Assembly (NCBI RefSeq): GCF_001429785.1
Contig: NZ_LMJF01000001.1
Span: 135,773-185,168 of the forward strand
DNA length: 49,396 nt
Direction: 5' to 3'
DNA from: Lysobacter sp. Root916
Lineage (GTDB): Bacteria > Pseudomonadota > Gammaproteobacteria > Xanthomonadales > Xanthomonadaceae
Shown here: positions 1 to 7,833 of the stretch, piece by piece
Numbering within the stretch: position 1 is the stretch's first letter
How the letters are laid out: each line of letters starts with the position of its first letter
Notes under the pieces: generated by a model
The model's database searches: none
Told to the model about the DNA's origin: nothing
The model's input: only the letters and a program-made list of their open reading frames with translations
Made by a program: the position numbers and the translations under genes

Positions 1-54
1 TTTTTCGAATGGACATCCCTGTCCATTCGAAAAACGGCGCGCGTCCTGCGCGCC
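1..54. repeat. Double-hairpin repeat, left copy
   Basis: Two hairpins stand back to back. The first has a perfect 15-bp stem (positions 1-15 with 20-34, loop TCCC); the second is GGCGCGC-GTCCT-GCGCGCC (36-54). The same 59 bases recur at the very end of the window. It resembles the short intergenic REP-type hairpins of Xanthomonadaceae. The T-run comes before the stem and pairs with the A-run, so it is not a standard one-way terminator, though it could form a structure at transcript ends on either strand. Confidence 0.75.
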
Positions 55-106
55 GCCCTTCGGGTCTACGGTTGGTCGGGTGAGTGCGGGGCTTTTGGAT
101 TTGAAT

Positions 107-212
107 GCAACGGCAACGGCAACGGCAACCGCAACGGCAACGGCAACCGCAACCGCAACGGCAACGGCAACCGCAACCGCAACCGCAACCGCAACCGCAA
201 CTGCGACCGCAA
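107..212. repeat. Degenerate hexanucleotide tandem repeat (CGGCAA / CCGCAA)
   Basis: About seventeen hexamers alternate between CGGCAA and CCGCAA, decaying at the right end to CTGCGA and CCGCAA TGG. Translation in the three frames of either strand gives only low-complexity peptides (for example alternating Ala-Thr), with no ribosome site, so I treat it as non-coding. The 300 bases between the left hairpin repeat and the GIY-YIG gene hold nothing else I recognise. Slippage could change the copy number. Confidence 0.8.
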
Positions 213-355
213 TGGCAGCAGGCGGCTTTTTGCTGTCATCTCGGTGTAGGCGGGGATCAACTTCAGGGCGTAGTGGAGCAGGGTGTCGGTGGTTTCGGTG
301 GTAGAGCGTCGCCGCGTTGTCTGAGTGACCGACCCGGTTCGGTTCAGGTCCAGGT

Positions 356-619
356 TCAGCCCGGCGGCGCCTGAGCGCCGGCGCCCAGGGCGCGTTTGCG
401 CTCGGGGCTGAGCTGCTTGATCGCGTATTCCGCGCGCAAGGCGGTCGAGCGGTCGGGGTAGGCGAAGCTGTTCAGCAGTCGCAGGGGCGGGTGCGAGCGC
501 GTGTAGCGGGCGCCTTTGCCGGCCGCGTGCTGGGCGTAACGGCGGTCCACGTCCACCGCGATCCCGGTGTAGACGCTGCCGTCGCGGCATTCGATGAGGT
601 AGACGTGCCAGACGGCCAT
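356..619 (-). CDS. GIY-YIG nuclease superfamily protein (YhbQ-like)
   Basis: An 87-aa single-domain protein. The N-terminus carries the two signature strands as VYL (residues 6-8) and YTG (18-20). They are followed by the helix with the conserved arginine (VDRRYAQH), the GKGARYTRSH segment and a C-terminal glutamate in RAEYAIKQL. Members of this compact family resemble the UvrC and homing-endonuclease N-domain; their cellular role is unsettled, with nuclease activity on branched DNA suggested for some. I start at the ATG at 619, which directly precedes the domain, rather than at an upstream in-frame ATG that adds a basic low-complexity leader. It is a lone gene next to repeat DNA. Confidence 0.85.
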   Translation of the reverse strand: MAVWHVYLIECRDGSVYTGIAVDVDRRYAQHAAGKGARYTRSHPPLRLLNSFAYPDRSTALRAEYAIKQLSPERKRALGAGAQAPPG

Positions 620-746
620 GCCGATAGGGTAGCGGCGATCGCGCCGGCGCCGCGAATCTGAATGGCCATCACAACCATACGCCAACGAACGTCATTGCTA
701 GGACACGTAGCGACGCCGACAATGGGTCTTCCTCTGGAGAATCCGC

Positions 747-1766
747 TTGAGCGCCGCAGACGAATCGCACGCCGCCGTAACCAACCTGCGCCAACTGTGC
801 GCGCGCTTCGCCAAACCGCACCTGGGACGGGCGGTCTGGCAACTGATCAACACCCTGATTCCGTTCGCCGCACTGTGGACCCTGATGGCCTGGAGCGTGG
901 TGGCGCAATGGGGCTACGGCTGGACGCTGCTGCTGGCGCTGCCCTCCGCCGGCCTATACGTGCGCATCTTCATCATCCAGCACGACTGCGGGCACGGCTC
1001 CTTCTTCGCCAGCAGCCGCGCCAACGACATCGTCGGCCGCTGCCTGGGTCTGGTGACCCTGTTCCCCTACGGCTACTGGAAGAAGACCCATGCCGTGCAC
1101 CACGGCACCTCGGGCAACCTCGACCGCCGCGAGATGGGCGATATCGAGACCCTGACCGTCGCCGAGTACCGCGCGCGTTCCTGGCTGGGCCGCATGAGCT
1201 ACCGCTTCTACCGCAGCACGCCGGTGCTGCTGGGCATCGGCCCGCTGTACCAGTTCGTGCTCAAGCACCGCTTCCCGTTCGATCTGCCCTTCACCTGGAA
1301 GAAGGAATGGGCGAGCGTGCTGCTCAACAACCTGATGCTGATCGTGGCCTTCGTCGCGATGGGCTTCACCATCGGCTGGCACACCGTGCTGCTGGTGCAC
1401 CTGCCGATCGTGCTGCTGGCCGGCGCGATGGGCGTGTGGCTGTTCTATGTGCAGCACACCTTCGAGGATGCCTACTGGACCCGTAAGGACGACTGGAACT
1501 CGCACGAGGCCGCGATCGCCGGCAGCTCGTTCTACGACCTGCCGCGGGTGATGCATTGGTTCACCGGCAACATCGGTTACCACCACATCCACCACCTCGC
1601 CAGCCGCATCCCCAACTACCGTCTGCGCGAGGCCTACGAGTCCAGCCCGCTGCTGCAGGCCGCGCCCAAGCTGACCCTGTGGTCCAGCCTGAAGTGCGCG
1701 CGATTGAAGCTGTGGGACGAAGACCTCAAGCGCATGGTCGGTTTCCCCAAGCGCGCGCGGGCCTGA
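747..1766 (+). CDS. Membrane fatty acid desaturase (acyl-lipid type)
   Basis: 339 aa. An integral-membrane di-iron desaturase that introduces a double bond into fatty acyl chains. All three histidine boxes are present: HDCGH at 79-83, HAVHH at 115-119 and HHIHH at 279-283, with QHTFED at 236-241 matching the FADS family pattern. Hydrophobic stretches lie at about 35-75, 195-212 and 218-235. The start is a TTG preceded by GGAGA at a 6-nt spacing; no ATG fits better. Boxes and length match plant- or cyanobacteria-like delta-12/omega-3 desaturases, but regiospecificity cannot be read from sequence. It is transcribed alone and lacks the operator found at the other desaturase in this window. Confidence 0.93.
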   Translation: MSAADESHAAVTNLRQLCARFAKPHLGRAVWQLINTLIPFAALWTLMAWSVVAQWGYGWTLLLALPSAGLYVRIFIIQHDCGHGSFFASSRANDIVGRCLGLVTLFPYGYWKKTHAVHHGTSGNLDRREMGDIETLTVAEYRARSWLGRMSYRFYRSTPVLLGIGPLYQFVLKHRFPFDLPFTWKKEWASVLLNNLMLIVAFVAMGFTIGWHTVLLVHLPIVLLAGAMGVWLFYVQHTFEDAYWTRKDDWNSHEAAIAGSSFYDLPRVMHWFTGNIGYHHIHHLASRIPNYRLREAYESSPLLQAAPKLTLWSSLKCARLKLWDEDLKRMVGFPKRARA

Positions 1767-1785
1767 TCCGCGTCTAGCAAGCACC

Positions 1786-1819
1786 GGGCAGGGCGTCCGC
1801 AGCGCGCGACGTCCTGCCC
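1786..1819 (+). terminator. Possible transcript-end hairpin after the desaturase
   Basis: GGGCAGG (1786-1792) pairs with CCTGCCC (1813-1819), extended inward by GTC/GAC. There is no T-run, so if it acts it is a stabilising hairpin or a Rho-type end. The rest of the gap up to the operator at 2011 shows no gene. Confidence 0.35.
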
Positions 1820-1991
1820 TCAGCGCTCCGCCGTGACCGATCCGGCGGGCGTCGCCGCCCGCAAGCGGGCGCCCCAGCGCTTCAGCGCCGTCCCTCGCGT
1901 ACCGCCCCACGCTCCCGGCCTCGACCGGCGCTTCGCTTCCACGAGGCCCACGGCCCGGCCGCTCGGCCCGACGCAGGCCGACGAACGGCGC

Positions 1992-2030
1992 TTGACTTCG
2001 TCTTCGATTGATTTAGCATTTTAGTTAAAT
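1992..2030 (+). promoter_or_regulatory. Promoter with palindromic operator (copy 1)
   Basis: TTGACT (1992-1997) is a good -35 and TAGCAT (2014-2019) a plausible -10 with a 16-nt spacer. Overlapping the -10 is ATTTAGCATTTTAGTTAAAT (2011-2030), an imperfect palindrome ATTTAGC-N6-GTTAAAT. The same sequence, 18 of 20 identical, sits on the promoter of the desaturase at 5463-6446 on the other strand. The overlap with the promoter suggests repression. The binding protein is not known; the ArsR-type regulator at 2730 is the nearest candidate. Confidence 0.65.
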
Positions 2031-2063
2031 AAGCAAATGACTAAACCATAGAGGTGTACCGCC

Positions 2064-2504
2064 ATGATCGATGAAGCCCTAGTCACCCAAGTCGGCCTGC
2101 TCGCCTACCTGGCCATCTCCGTCGCCATGACGATCTGGGTGGCCCGCACCCTGTCTCGCAACGGCGAGGTGTTCCTGGTGATGTGCTTCGGCCAGAACGA
2201 AGTGCTGGCCAAGTCCACCAACCATCTGCTCGTGGTGGGCTTCTACCTGATCAACATCGGCGTGATCGCGATCCGCCTGGACGGCTGGAACGCCGACGCC
2301 CTGCTCAGCAACCCGATCGCCCATATCGGCAGCAAGATCGGCGTGTCGGTGCTGATGCTGGGCGCCATGCACTTCTTCAACATGATGATGATTTCGCGCT
2401 ACGGCCGGGTGGTGTCGGGCTGGATGAACGAGCAGCGCTACGAAGAGCGCGTCGCCGAAGCCGCCGCGCGCGGCGCGCCGCCGCCGCTGCCGGGCCGCGG
2501 TTGA
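2064..2504 (+). CDS. Small integral membrane protein, function unknown
   Basis: 146 aa with three clear hydrophobic segments (about 8-28, 52-72, 88-108) and a polar C-terminal tail ending in a Pro-rich stretch. A GAGGT Shine-Dalgarno precedes the ATG. I recognise no catalytic motif. It is expressed from a promoter carrying the same palindrome as the desaturase operon at 4462-6446, and it is followed 225 bp downstream by an ArsR-type regulator. I therefore infer a membrane or lipid-homeostasis role, without support from a named family. Confidence 0.8.
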   Translation: MIDEALVTQVGLLAYLAISVAMTIWVARTLSRNGEVFLVMCFGQNEVLAKSTNHLLVVGFYLINIGVIAIRLDGWNADALLSNPIAHIGSKIGVSVLMLGAMHFFNMMMISRYGRVVSGWMNEQRYEERVAEAAARGAPPPLPGRG

Positions 2505-2729
2505 GGCCGGCTTGCGACGCGCGACCACGCCGCAAGTCCAGGCCGCGACGGGTGCGCGCACCCGCCGCGGCTTGCGCGCGTGCGGCGCCGCGCGGGGCCG
2601 GTTTCGCCCGCGCTCATACCCGCGCGGTGCGGAAGGCTATGATGTTCCCGCACCGCATCGACCGTGCGCGCCGGCCCTCGCGGGCCGTCGTCGTTCCGAC
2701 CATGAAAGCCCAGCCATGAGCGCTCAGTT

Positions 2730-3044
2730 ATGAAACAGGACAAGATCTTCGAGGCGCTGGCGTCCACGCCGCGGCGGCAGATTCTGGCCTATCTGTCCGA
2801 GCAGGAACTGCCGGCCGGCGACATCGCCGCGCGTTTCAACATGAGCGCGCCGGCGGTCTCGCGCCACCTGTCGGTGCTGGTCAACGCCGGCCTGATTTCC
2901 AGCGAGCGGCACGGGCAGTTCGTGGTGTACAAGCTGGTGCCCGACAACCTGGTCAATACCCTGACCCAGTTCGCGTTCGAGATCTGCCCGGTCGGCGGCC
3001 CGCTCAAGCGCGAGAGCCGGCGCGCGAAAAAAGCGGCCGGTTGA
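2730..3044 (+). CDS. ArsR/SdpR-family winged-helix transcriptional regulator
   Basis: 104 aa, typical of a single-domain ArsR protein. The fold reads clearly: IFEALASTPRRQILAYL (helix 1-2), LPAGDIAARFNMSAPAVSRHL (recognition helix at about 44-56), then the wing ISSERHGQFVVYKL. It lacks the CxC metal motif of ArsR/SmtB sensors, so it more likely belongs with the SdpR-like regulators found beside membrane or SRPBCC proteins. Its last codons overlap a terminator for the convergent gene on the other strand. Ribosome site weak. I infer that it may bind the ATTTAGC-N6-GTTAAAT palindromes at 2011 and 6509. Confidence 0.88.
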   Translation: MKQDKIFEALASTPRRQILAYLSEQELPAGDIAARFNMSAPAVSRHLSVLVNAGLISSERHGQFVVYKLVPDNLVNTLTQFAFEICPVGGPLKRESRRAKKAAG

Positions 3045-3054
3045 GCCGGCCGCT
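3027..3054 (-). terminator. Intrinsic terminator for the minus-strand 3130-3804 gene
   Basis: Read on the minus strand it is AGCGGCCGG-CTCAA-CCGGCCGCT followed by six Ts: a perfect 9-bp GC-rich stem, 5-nt loop and U-run. The plus strand of the same bases encodes the last lysines, Ala-Ala-Gly and the stop codon of the ArsR gene, which lies in the loop. Confidence 0.85.
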
Positions 3055-3129
3055 GGGGGAATGGCGCCGCTGTCGCGGCGCGGTATCGCATTCGATCCGG
3101 GCCGGCGCGACGCGCCGGCCGACCCTGCT

Positions 3130-3804
3130 TCAATCGCGCTCGAAGCGCGCGATCTCGTCGGCGATCGCTTGGGCACGGCGCAGGCTGCGGCCGGTGATGC
3201 TGTCTTCCATGGCCTTGGCCAGGCGCGGCCGGCTGGGGTGGCGCGACCAGCGGTGCAACCACCAGGTCGCGAGCAGGCCGACGACGCCGATCGCCCCGCC
3301 GATCGCGAACACCGAGGGCGCATTGACGTACATGTCCGCGCCGAACAGCACCATGAAGACCACGGTCATGAACGGCATCCAGATCAGCCACCAGGCCAGG
3401 CCCACGACCATGCCGGTGCGCACATAGAACTTGCGCAGCCGCGCCAGGCGTTTCTGGATGTCCAGCACCGGCGCCGAGTAGTCCACCGCCGCGATCATGG
3501 CCTGCACCATGCCGCCGCAGGCGATCAGGGCCACGCCGTAGACGTGCAGGATCAGGCCGCACACGAACAGGTGGGGGACCTCGCGGTGGCTGGTCCAGAA
3601 ATCGACGCCCAGCAGCAGCACCGCCAGCCCCATCAGCATCTGCAGCCCCTGGCCCACGACCAGCGGCCACAGGCCGGATTTCAGGCGCTTGCCGCGTTCT
3701 TCGCGGAAGCGCAGCAGGTCCATGGCGTGTTGGCGCTCGAGCTTGCGGTCGAGGTCCTGCCAGGCTTGTTTGAGATCGTCCAGTTCCATCGTCGTTGCGC
3801 TCAT
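3130..3804 (-). CDS. Four-helix membrane protein, putative anti-sigma or sigma partner
   Basis: 224 aa. A charged cytoplasmic N-terminus (residues 1-42, with the ELDDLKQAWQDLDRKLE helix) precedes four hydrophobic segments at about 45-65, 78-100, 130-155 and 163-183. A short basic tail follows. It lies 43 bp downstream of the ECF sigma factor on the same strand, the usual place for an anti-sigma factor, but there is no zinc-binding ZAS motif (HxxxCxxC). An anti-sigma role is therefore inferred from position only. A second in-frame ATG at 3789 (MELDD) is equally possible as start. A strong terminator follows. Confidence 0.82.
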   Translation of the reverse strand: MSATTMELDDLKQAWQDLDRKLERQHAMDLLRFREERGKRLKSGLWPLVVGQGLQMLMGLAVLLLGVDFWTSHREVPHLFVCGLILHVYGVALIACGGMVQAMIAAVDYSAPVLDIQKRLARLRKFYVRTGMVVGLAWWLIWMPFMTVVFMVLFGADMYVNAPSVFAIGGAIGVVGLLATWWLHRWSRHPSRPRLAKAMEDSITGRSLRRAQAIADEIARFERD

Positions 3805-3847
3805 CGTGTCGTGTATCGCGTGGTGGAAAGAAGTGCGCGCGCCGCCG

Positions 3848-4345
3848 TCAGTCCGGCATTTCGCTGCGGATGCGTTGTTTGAGGCGGCTGATCTTGGTGG
3901 CCGCGTTGGTCTCGCTGATGCCGAGCACCTCGGCGATCTCGCGGTAGCTGCGGTCTTCCAGGTAGAGCAGCAGCAAGGCGCGGTTGAGCGGTTCCAACTG
4001 GCCGATGAAGCGGTGCAGGTCGCGCACGCGCTGCGCGCTCTCGTGGTCGCCGGCGGATTCGTCGGCGAGTTCGTGCAGGTCTTCGTCCAGCGGCACCGCA
4101 TTGCGTTGGCGCGGGCCGTCGCTGCGCACGAACGAGATCGCCACGTTCAGCGCGATCCGGTACATCCAGGTCGAGAACGGCCGCGACGGGTCGTAGCCGG
4201 GATAGGCGCGCCACAACTGGGTCGCGATCTCCTGGGCCAGGTCGGCGCGATCGTCGGGGTGCCGGCAATAGGTATTGCCGACCTTGAAGACGATTTTGCG
4301 ATGCGCATCCAGCAGTTCGCCGAAGCGTTGCCGTGCGTTGTCCAT
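3848..4345 (-). CDS. ECF-type RNA polymerase sigma factor (sigma-70 family)
   Basis: 165 aa. Region 2 (residues about 10-75) contains the -10 recognition helix with FSTWMYRIALNVAISFVRS. Region 4 (about 107-160) has the helix-turn-helix RSYREIAEVLGISETNAATKISRLKQRI. I choose the ATG at 4345 because GGAGGGGG lies at a suitable distance upstream; an ATG at 4372 would add nine residues and lies without a good site. The neighbouring membrane protein may control it. The target promoters are unknown; none of the promoters I describe here shows an obvious ECF AAC motif. Confidence 0.93.
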   Translation of the reverse strand: MDNARQRFGELLDAHRKIVFKVGNTYCRHPDDRADLAQEIATQLWRAYPGYDPSRPFSTWMYRIALNVAISFVRSDGPRQRNAVPLDEDLHELADESAGDHESAQRVRDLHRFIGQLEPLNRALLLLYLEDRSYREIAEVLGISETNAATKISRLKQRIRSEMPD

Positions 4346-4461
4346 GCCGACCGCCCCCTCCAAACCCTTCATGCCGATGCCGCCGCTTCCGCCCTAGTCG
4401 AACACATGATTCGCGGGGAGGGGCGAAACATCACAGCCGGGCGCGGCCGAGGGCGGGGCGG

Positions 4462-5466
4462 TCAGCCGGGCGGCGGCGCGGCCGGGCGGTGGCCGGCTTC
4501 GGCGCGGCGCCGATAGAACGACAGCAGGGTCTCGCTCTGGCCGCCCAGCAGCCAGCGCCCCAGCGGCGCGGCATACCAATCGAAGGCGGTGCTGACGCGG
4601 TAGTCCAGGCTCATCGCCAGTTCGGTGCCGCCGTCGCGCGGGGTCAGGGTGTAGCGCGTGTCGAGCAGGTCGAAGTACTCGCCGCCGATGCGCACGTGAT
4701 CGTCCAGCGCGCCGGGGGGCACGGAATCGTCGTCGAAATGGTATCGCCAGTTCACGTAGCGCTGCGGCTGCCAGTCGGTCGACATCTGCTGGAAGTGGAT
4801 GCCTTTGCCCATGCGCACATCGCGAACCAGGCCGGTCGGCGTCTGGCGCACGATGCCGGCCAGGGGCTTGGGCACGCCGATGCGGTAGGTCCAGGCGGCA
4901 TCGACTTCATCGGGTCGGATCGCGTCCGCGGTCATCAGCTGGCGCCAGACTTCCGCTGGCGGCGCGGCCACGAAAACCTCCCGCTCGATACGTTCGATGC
5001 GGCCTTGGGGATGCGGGTTCTCCACGGCGCCCAGCACCAGCGGCAGCAAGGCGGCCCCGTACAGCGAGGTGCCCGGCCATTTGGTCAGGCGGCAGATCAG
5101 GCCCATGCACAAGCCGCCGAGCGCGCCGATGATCGCGAAGATAGGGGCTGCGAGGACGACGCAGATCGCGCCTTCCAGGCCCACGGCCATGGTTCCGATC
5201 ACGAAGAACACATTGGCGAGCGCGCCCATGCCGAAGTGGAAACCCAAGTCCTTGCGGGTTTGCCGCTCGACCACATAGACGGCCACCATGCCGACCACAA
5301 ACGGCGCGAGCAGCAGGAACGAAATCAGCATGGTCGCGTAGGGCTCTCCGGCGTCCGCGCTGAAGATCAAGCGTAAGCCCAGACCGACCAGCACACCGCA
5401 TAGCAGCGGCCATAACCAATTGCCGTACAGCCAACGAACTTTCCCGATCGGCGGCGCCGCGCTCAT
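4462..5466 (-). CDS. Membrane protein with C-terminal SRPBCC (polyketide-cyclase/AHSA1-like) domain
   Basis: 334 aa. The N-terminal half has four to five hydrophobic segments (about 18-34, 46-66, 82-98, 102-126, 134-148). The C-terminal half (about 155-325) looks like an SRPBCC ligand-binding domain: it opens with IEREVFVAAPPAEVWRQL, the typical first strand and helix, and closes with a long amphipathic helix. This fusion of a membrane unit to a lipid-binding fold is unusual. Its ATG overlaps the stop of the preceding desaturase in an ATGA, so the two are translated together, which points to handling of the desaturase substrate or product (inference). Some 334 codons agree with the compositional pattern of neighbours. 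Confidence 0.85.
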   Translation of the reverse strand: MSAAPPIGKVRWLYGNWLWPLLCGVLVGLGLRLIFSADAGEPYATMLISFLLLAPFVVGMVAVYVVERQTRKDLGFHFGMGALANVFFVIGTMAVGLEGAICVVLAAPIFAIIGALGGLCMGLICRLTKWPGTSLYGAALLPLVLGAVENPHPQGRIERIEREVFVAAPPAEVWRQLMTADAIRPDEVDAAWTYRIGVPKPLAGIVRQTPTGLVRDVRMGKGIHFQQMSTDWQPQRYVNWRYHFDDDSVPPGALDDHVRIGGEYFDLLDTRYTLTPRDGGTELAMSLDYRVSTAFDWYAAPLGRWLLGGQSETLLSFYRRRAEAGHRPAAPPPG

Positions 5467-6446
5467 GACAGCCCCCGCGCGCGCAGACCCTGGCAGAACA
5501 TGCAGGGCGTCGGCGCGGGCTCGGGCAGCCGGTGCAGCTCCGGACGCGGCGGCAGGTCGGCGGGCTCGCGCAGGCGACCGACCAGGCCGACACGCGCCAA
5601 CGCGCGCAGCGTCCACCAACCCGGGTCCCATTCGCCCGCATACAGCCCCAAACGCGCCGAGCCCGGGAACGCATGATGGTTGTTGTGCCAGCTCTCGCCC
5701 ATGCTCAGCAGCGAGGCGAAGCGCACGTTGTGGCCCTGCACCGCGGCGCCGCGCACTTCGTGGTGCATGCCACCATGGTTGTGGGCGAAGTAGCCGATCA
5801 GCCAGTGCCCGAACACGCCCGCGCTCACGCGTGCACACACGCCCCAGAACACCCAGCCCCAACCGCCCAGGGCGAAGAACAGCAGCGCCCAAGGCAGGTG
5901 CTGAGCCATCCAGCTGCGCTGCAGGAAGCGATAGAACCGGTCGTCGGCGATGCGCGCTTCGATCGCGATCTGCGGCGGATCGGCCAGCCGCAGTTCGCAG
6001 TGCAGTTGCCACCAGGCGTCGATCAGGAACGGTTGCCGGTGGGCGAGGTAGTCGTGGCAGTGCGGCAGGCGTTGGGCGTAGTCGCGCAGGTCGTGGGTGC
6101 GCACCAGGCCTAAAGGCCCGGCCAGGCCGACCTGCACGCCGCAGTAGACCAGCAGGTACTCCAGCCACTTCGGGCAGTCGTAGCTGTCGTGGATCAGTTT
6201 GCGGTGCATGCCCAGCGAGTGGCCGAGCAGCAGCACGGTGGCGGTGCTGAGCACGAACAGGGCCAGGGCCGACCAGCTGAAGTACCAGGCACCGCCGACG
6301 ATCGCACCCAGCACCATGGCGCTGAACCACACCGAGCGCACCGGTTCCCAGACCACCGCCCCTGCGCTGACCGCGCGCACCGCGGCTTCGGCATCGGGGT
6401 GAGCGCGCACGCGATGGGTGCTCAGGCTGTCGGGCAGTGCGTTCAT
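5463..6446 (-). CDS. Acyl-CoA (delta-9-like) desaturase, atypical second histidine box
   Basis: 327 aa. Membrane di-iron desaturase with hydrophobic hairpins at about 40-75, 95-115 and 185-220. Box 1 is GHSLGMH (H76, H81) followed by HDS; box 3 is ESWHNNHHAFPGS (H254, H257, H258), as in stearoyl-CoA desaturases. The usual HRxHH of box 2 is replaced by RTHDLRDYAQ (117-126), keeping one histidine, and HNHGGMHHE (222-230) may supply other ligands. The C-terminus ends in a CxxC (PCMFC). AGGGG lies 7 nt before the start. It is the first gene of an operon with the SRPBCC protein and has its own promoter and operator. Confidence 0.88.
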   Translation of the reverse strand: MNALPDSLSTHRVRAHPDAEAAVRAVSAGAVVWEPVRSVWFSAMVLGAIVGGAWYFSWSALALFVLSTATVLLLGHSLGMHRKLIHDSYDCPKWLEYLLVYCGVQVGLAGPLGLVRTHDLRDYAQRLPHCHDYLAHRQPFLIDAWWQLHCELRLADPPQIAIEARIADDRFYRFLQRSWMAQHLPWALLFFALGGWGWVFWGVCARVSAGVFGHWLIGYFAHNHGGMHHEVRGAAVQGHNVRFASLLSMGESWHNNHHAFPGSARLGLYAGEWDPGWWTLRALARVGLVGRLREPADLPPRPELHRLPEPAPTPCMFCQGLRARGLS

Positions 6447-6508
6447 GGCGATCCCCTGGTCTGGGCGCGGACCGCTCCCAGGCTGGGGCGACGTCGGCGG
6501 TATTCAGC

Positions 6509-6556
6509 ATTTAACTAATTTGCTAAATGTTTATTTGCGAGCGCCACGCTTGTCAA
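6509..6556 (-). promoter_or_regulatory. Promoter with palindromic operator (copy 2)
   Basis: On the minus strand a consensus TTGACA (6556-6551) is followed after 17 nt by TAAACA, then directly by ATTTAGCAAATTAGTTAAAT (6528-6509). The last is 18/20 identical to the operator at 2011-2030. The desaturase ATG is 62 bp downstream. As at copy 1, the palindrome covers the -10/+1 zone, the position expected for a repressor site. Confidence 0.68.
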
Positions 6557-6602
6557 GCGGCCGCCGACAGGCGGCGATGCGGCGCTCGCGGGCCCGCGGG
6601 CG

Positions 6603-7094
6603 TCAGGCCCGCGGCGGCGCGCCGCGCTCGGAGGCGAGGTCCGGCGCGACCCAGGCGTCCACGCCCCAGGAGCGGGCCAGAGAGGCGCGGCAGGCGGCCG
6701 CCAGCTCCAGCGCGCGATGGCGCAGCTCCGAACGGTCCTCGGGCATGTACTGCAACGCTTGGCCGAACAGCACCATGCCGGCCTCGACCTCGCGGTTCTC
6801 GACCAGCGCCAGCTCGCCCCAATACAGCTCCCAGAAGCGCGCGACCGCGTCGCCGTGGTCGTGCGCGGACGCGATGCGCGCGCACACCCGCGCCGCTTCC
6901 GCGTACAGCTCGAGCTGTTTCTCCAGGAACGGCCGGGTCGCCTCGATGCGCCGGGCCTCGGCCTTGCGCTCGCCTTCTTCGCGCATGGCCTGCAGCTGAT
7001 CGCGGCGGGCGGTGCGCCAGGTCCACACGCCCCAGCAGAACGAGGCGCTGGCGCCGACCACCGCGATGAGCACCTTGAGGGTTTCTGCATCCAT
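6603..7094 (-). CDS. Membrane-anchored helical protein, unknown
   Basis: 163 aa. One N-terminal hydrophobic segment (about 7-25) is followed by a strongly charged helix (about 27-75, RRDQLQAMREEGERKAEARRIEA) that should form a coiled coil, then a mixed helical C-terminus. I recognise no enzyme motif. GGAG lies 8 nt before the ATG. It is 18 bp downstream of the next membrane gene on the same strand, so the two form an operon of unknown purpose. Confidence 0.78.
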   Translation of the reverse strand: MDAETLKVLIAVVGASASFCWGVWTWRTARRDQLQAMREEGERKAEARRIEATRPFLEKQLELYAEAARVCARIASAHDHGDAVARFWELYWGELALVENREVEAGMVLFGQALQYMPEDRSELRHRALELAAACRASLARSWGVDAWVAPDLASERGAPPRA

Positions 7095-7112
7095 GCCTTG
7101 CGCTCCGATGCT

Positions 7113-7685
7113 TCAGTCGACGAAGTCGTACAGACGGTAGATCCAGGACAGCTCGTAGAGAATGCCCGCGACCACGAACGCACGGTGGAACCACTCCGAA
7201 CGCGTGCGCATCGCGATCAGGCACATCAGCACGAAGCCCAGATTGCGCAGCGGGTATTCGGGGCCGCGGCTTTCGAAGTAGATGCTGCCCTTGATCGCGG
7301 TGTCGATGAAATCGATCAGGTAGCTCAGCGCCATGATCCCGAAGAACCACTTGCGCCGCGACTGGAAGTAATCCTGCCAGCCGCCGTAGTCGCCGATGTC
7401 GTCGGGAAACAGCAGGGTGCACAACAGAAACAGCACGACCACGTAGACGATCAGGAACGCGTAGGCGGTGATGGTCCAGGCATGCACGTGGATCAGGCGG
7501 AACTCCCACCACCAGAAATGGATGAGCAGGATGAACATCGACACCGCCCAGCCCAGGTGCACCCAGTAGATGCGATCGCGGCCGGGGTGCTGGACGAAGC
7601 GCGCCAGGCCCTTGAGCAGGGTGGTGATCGCCAGGCCCAGGATGATGCCCAGCAGGACCCGGATATGGAGGAATTGCGGTTCCAT
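7113..7685 (-). CDS. Multi-pass membrane protein, unknown
   Basis: 190 aa with five or six hydrophobic segments (about 5-25, 38-60, 68-95, 113-132, 145-160, 165-180), rich in Trp and Tyr. GGAG lies 7 nt before the ATG. It is the first gene of a two-gene operon with the coiled-coil anchored protein downstream and is divergent from dbpA. No family could be named. Confidence 0.8.
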   Translation of the reverse strand: MEPQFLHIRVLLGIILGLAITTLLKGLARFVQHPGRDRIYWVHLGWAVSMFILLIHFWWWEFRLIHVHAWTITAYAFLIVYVVVLFLLCTLLFPDDIGDYGGWQDYFQSRRKWFFGIMALSYLIDFIDTAIKGSIYFESRGPEYPLRNLGFVLMCLIAMRTRSEWFHRAFVVAGILYELSWIYRLYDFVD

Positions 7686-7833
7686 GCGCGCGCTCCGTGT
7701 GGCGACAGATCTTGCGGCCGGTCTCCCGGCGGCGGCCTTCCCTGGGCCGTGCCGGCGCCGGCAGCATACGGCGCGCCGGGGCCGCGCGGCGAGGTTGGAG
7801 CGCAGGCTCGGGCCAATGCTGCGATCATGGCGC

